This document shows positions 62,591 to 64,000 of a DNA stretch of 64,000 nucleotides, in pieces. The first letter of the stretch is position 1. Every line of letters begins with the position of its first letter. The notes under the pieces are model-generated. The model was not told the DNA's origin, ran no database searches, and saw only the letters and a program-made list of their open reading frames with translations. The position numbers and the translations under genes were made by a program. Source of the DNA: KACC-23026 sp963829575 (GTDB taxonomy: Bacteria; Bacillota; Bacilli; Bacillales; Sporolactobacillaceae); assembly GCA_963829575.1 (NCBI GenBank), contig CAWHJF010000016.1:434001-498000 (forward strand), given 5' to 3'.

Positions 62591-62699
62591 GTGGAAATCG
62601 CGAGACGCCTGCGGAAAAACGGGCGGCTGAGACCCCGCAGCCCCTATTTAAAGTGAGGAGGCTCGGACGTTCGTCCGCGGCAAGCGAGCGAATGTCCAC
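62591..62699. repeat. 109-bp GC-rich structured repeat, copy B
   Basis: Same length and most of the sequence of copy A (8768). Ends GTGGA and TCCAC: the second base pair is T-A where copy A has G-C, a compensatory change. The interior CGAGACGCCTGCGGAAAAAC and GTCCGCGGCAAGCGAG are identical. Confidence 0.82.
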
Positions 62700-62750
62700 A
62701 ATTTGATCAAAAAACAATAAATTATCGCGTTCAAAAACCGCAAAAAAATC

Positions 62751-62813
62751 GAGTGTAGAGAAAAATAGGGGTTTCTCTACACTCTGAAAGCGCCCGGAAG
62801 GCGCTTTTTTTGT
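62751..62813. terminator. Two tandem hairpins, the second a terminator
   Basis: GAGTGTAGAGAAA pairs perfectly with TTTCTCTACACTC (62751-62784); then AAAGCGCC and GGCGCTTT (62787-62809) with TTTTG following on the plus strand. They separate the SGNH gene and the MFS gene. Confidence 0.7.
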
Positions 62814-62814
62814 T

Positions 62815-64000
62815 TTACACAGATGAAGCGTTTGGCTGAACAGGGCTTTGGATTCCCTTTTTTCTTTGGTGAAACATGACCCCATAGAGTCCTGCTCCTA
62901 CAAAGGCTAGTACAGCAAGTACAATAAAGGTCCAGAAATAGCCAATCCAAACCGTCATTGGAATCGCAATGGGTGCAATCATACGGCCCATCGTAAACCG
63001 GAGACTTGACGCTGCAAAATATTGACCCCGCATCTCTTTGGGTGCCAGTTTTGAAACAAACCCTTCTTGAATGCTCACGACCATGAGCTCTGCCACTGTA
63101 AATAAGATGATCGCACTGCCTAACACCCAGACATTATGGCTCAAAGCCATGACAAGCATCGATGCCCCATAGAACATGCAGGAGCCAATAAAAGCCGAAC
63201 GCTCTTGATAACGAGTCATCCATTTGGTTACAGCGAGCGTAAAGAGCGCCACCAGTAAACCATTTTCAGAGATCAACCAACTGAAAATTTGCTTACCTCC
63301 CGCTTGCACCACCCAATGTCCCAAATGAAACAGGGTTTGCCTTGGAACAACGTCATTTGTATAAACCGCAATCAGTAGATCCAATTGCATAAAGGTCTGT
63401 GAAACTAAAACACCAGCAATGATAAACAAAAGAAAAATCCGATCTTTTGCAATAACGCGATAATCGGATAATTGATGCCAAATATAGACTCTCCAATTTT
63501 GCTTTTCTTGTTCAACGATTTTTTCTTTCTTAACGACAGTTTCACGGACAAACTTTTGTAACACAATTGCTACAACCAAACTTGTCACCATGCAAGCGAT
63601 CAGAAGAGCAAAACGCGCTGAGAAAAAGAGAAAGCCCCCAATAATCGGACCGAGAACGACCGAGATATTGATTGACGTGTAAAAAACGGCAAAGATTTCA
63701 TTTCGGTGTTTTTCATCGACCATATCAGCCACCATGGCATGGCTTGCTGGCCAATAGAAGTTCCCACACAACCCTAATACGGTAAAGCTAATGAATGTAA
63801 GAACAGGCGAATGGAGCCATGGTGAATTGGCAAGAGCGAAGACCAGAAACGAAAGGACCTGACCGTATGTGGAAAGGACCATCATGCGCTTTCGACCAAA
63901 ATGATCCGCACAATAACCGCCTGCTAATCCCAAGATTACACTAATAAACTGAGTACTGACCAACAAAATACCGGCCCATTCTTTTCCAAACGATTGAGAA
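62815..64000 (-). CDS. MFS transporter, partial (5' end outside window)
   Basis: At least 395 codons; the frame stays open to base 64000, so the N-terminus is missing. Many helices, GGYCADHFGRKRMMVLSTYG (loop 2-3 motif DxxGRRR-like) and GLCGNFYWPASHAMVADMVD are typical of drug-efflux MFS proteins. Substrate unknown. Convergent with the SGNH gene. Confidence 0.85.
   Translation of the reverse strand, partial: SQSFGKEWAGILLVSTQFISVILGLAGGYCADHFGRKRMMVLSTYGQVLSFLVFALANSPWLHSPVLTFISFTVLGLCGNFYWPASHAMVADMVDEKHRNEIFAVFYTSINISVVLGPIIGGFLFFSARFALLIACMVTSLVVAIVLQKFVRETVVKKEKIVEQEKQNWRVYIWHQLSDYRVIAKDRIFLLFIIAGVLVSQTFMQLDLLIAVYTNDVVPRQTLFHLGHWVVQAGGKQIFSWLISENGLLVALFTLAVTKWMTRYQERSAFIGSCMFYGASMLVMALSHNVWVLGSAIILFTVAELMVVSIQEGFVSKLAPKEMRGQYFAASSLRFTMGRMIAPIAIPMTVWIGYFWTFIVLAVLAFVGAGLYGVMFHQRKKGIQSPVQPNASSV

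Noticed and set aside
1..64000. CRISPR array or anti-phage system
   Set aside because: No regularly spaced direct repeats with unique spacers and no cas or recognised defence genes were found.

Overview
The window comes from an endospore-forming, low-GC Gram-positive bacterium of the order Bacillales. From about 17 kb to 61 kb the gene content and local order closely follow the Bacillus subtilis yug-yui-yum-yut-yun-suf-yus stretch: pgi-yugJ-yuzA-yugI, yuiA-yuiB-yuiC, an NDH-2 gene, dapF, yuzB, yuzD, yutI, yutH, pgpA, yutF, yutE, yutD, yutC, lytH, yunB, yunC, sufCDSUB, gcvH, yusI and fadN-fadA-fadE. Sporulation genes (a Spo0E-like phosphatase, YutH, a YhcN/YlaJ lipoprotein, LytH, YunB, two CotF-like coat proteins, a BclA-like collagen protein) make a spore former nearly certain. 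The family or genus cannot be fixed from the sequence; ldh and a Rex box point to a facultative, fermentative lifestyle.

Layout. 1-2.8 kb: a minus-strand operon of a phosphodiesterase, a solute-binding lipoprotein and an ABC permease cut by the window edge, with a GntR/UTRA-type operator in its leader. 2.8-9.9 kb: an accessory graveyard with an IS21 fragment, an ISL3 fragment, an HNH nuclease tail, a twice-frameshifted bclA-like gene, a frameshifted DDE transposase, a 109-bp GC-rich structured repeat and a ruined tyrosine integrase ending 82 bp from the 3' end of tRNA-Ala(GGC), the likely old attachment site. 10-16.9 kb: ldh, a membrane protein, an oxidoreductase/TIM-barrel pair, a MurJ-like flippase and fumC. 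17-31.5 kb: central metabolism, the yui operon, NDH-2, Fe-S carriers, dapF and small conserved genes. 31.8-37.6 kb: phospholipid, HAD and spore-associated genes. 37.9-43.3 kb: the sufCDSUB operon for Fe-S cluster assembly. 44.2-45.5 kb: homoserine dehydrogenase behind a SAM-I riboswitch. 45.7-50.6 kb: thioredoxin-like genes, sigI-rsgI, gcvH and yusI. 50.7-56.3 kb: the fadN-fadA-fadE beta-oxidation operon under a perfect FadR box. 56.6-64 kb: coat genes, MFS carriers, acetyl-CoA synthetase and a frameshifted SGNH hydrolase.

How it fits together. Fatty-acid oxidation (fad) and acetate activation (acs) feed acetyl-CoA to the TCA cycle (fumC) and to NDH-2, while ldh and the Rex box balance NADH. 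SufCDSUB, YutM/SufA and YutI/Nfu supply Fe-S clusters.

The most unusual signal is a roughly 105-bp intergenic repeat, here called the R element. There are four near-full copies (21091, 29811, 46181, 49249) and two partial or diverged ones (20982, 28978), all in one orientation. Read on the minus strand it ends in an intrinsic-terminator-like hairpin, and an upstream A-rich segment could pair with its U-tract. Three copies lie just in front of the starts of yuzD, yusE and a zinc-ribbon gene. It could be a terminator-bearing mobile repeat or a leader attenuator; the sequence alone does not decide. No CRISPR array, rRNA or intact mobile element was seen.
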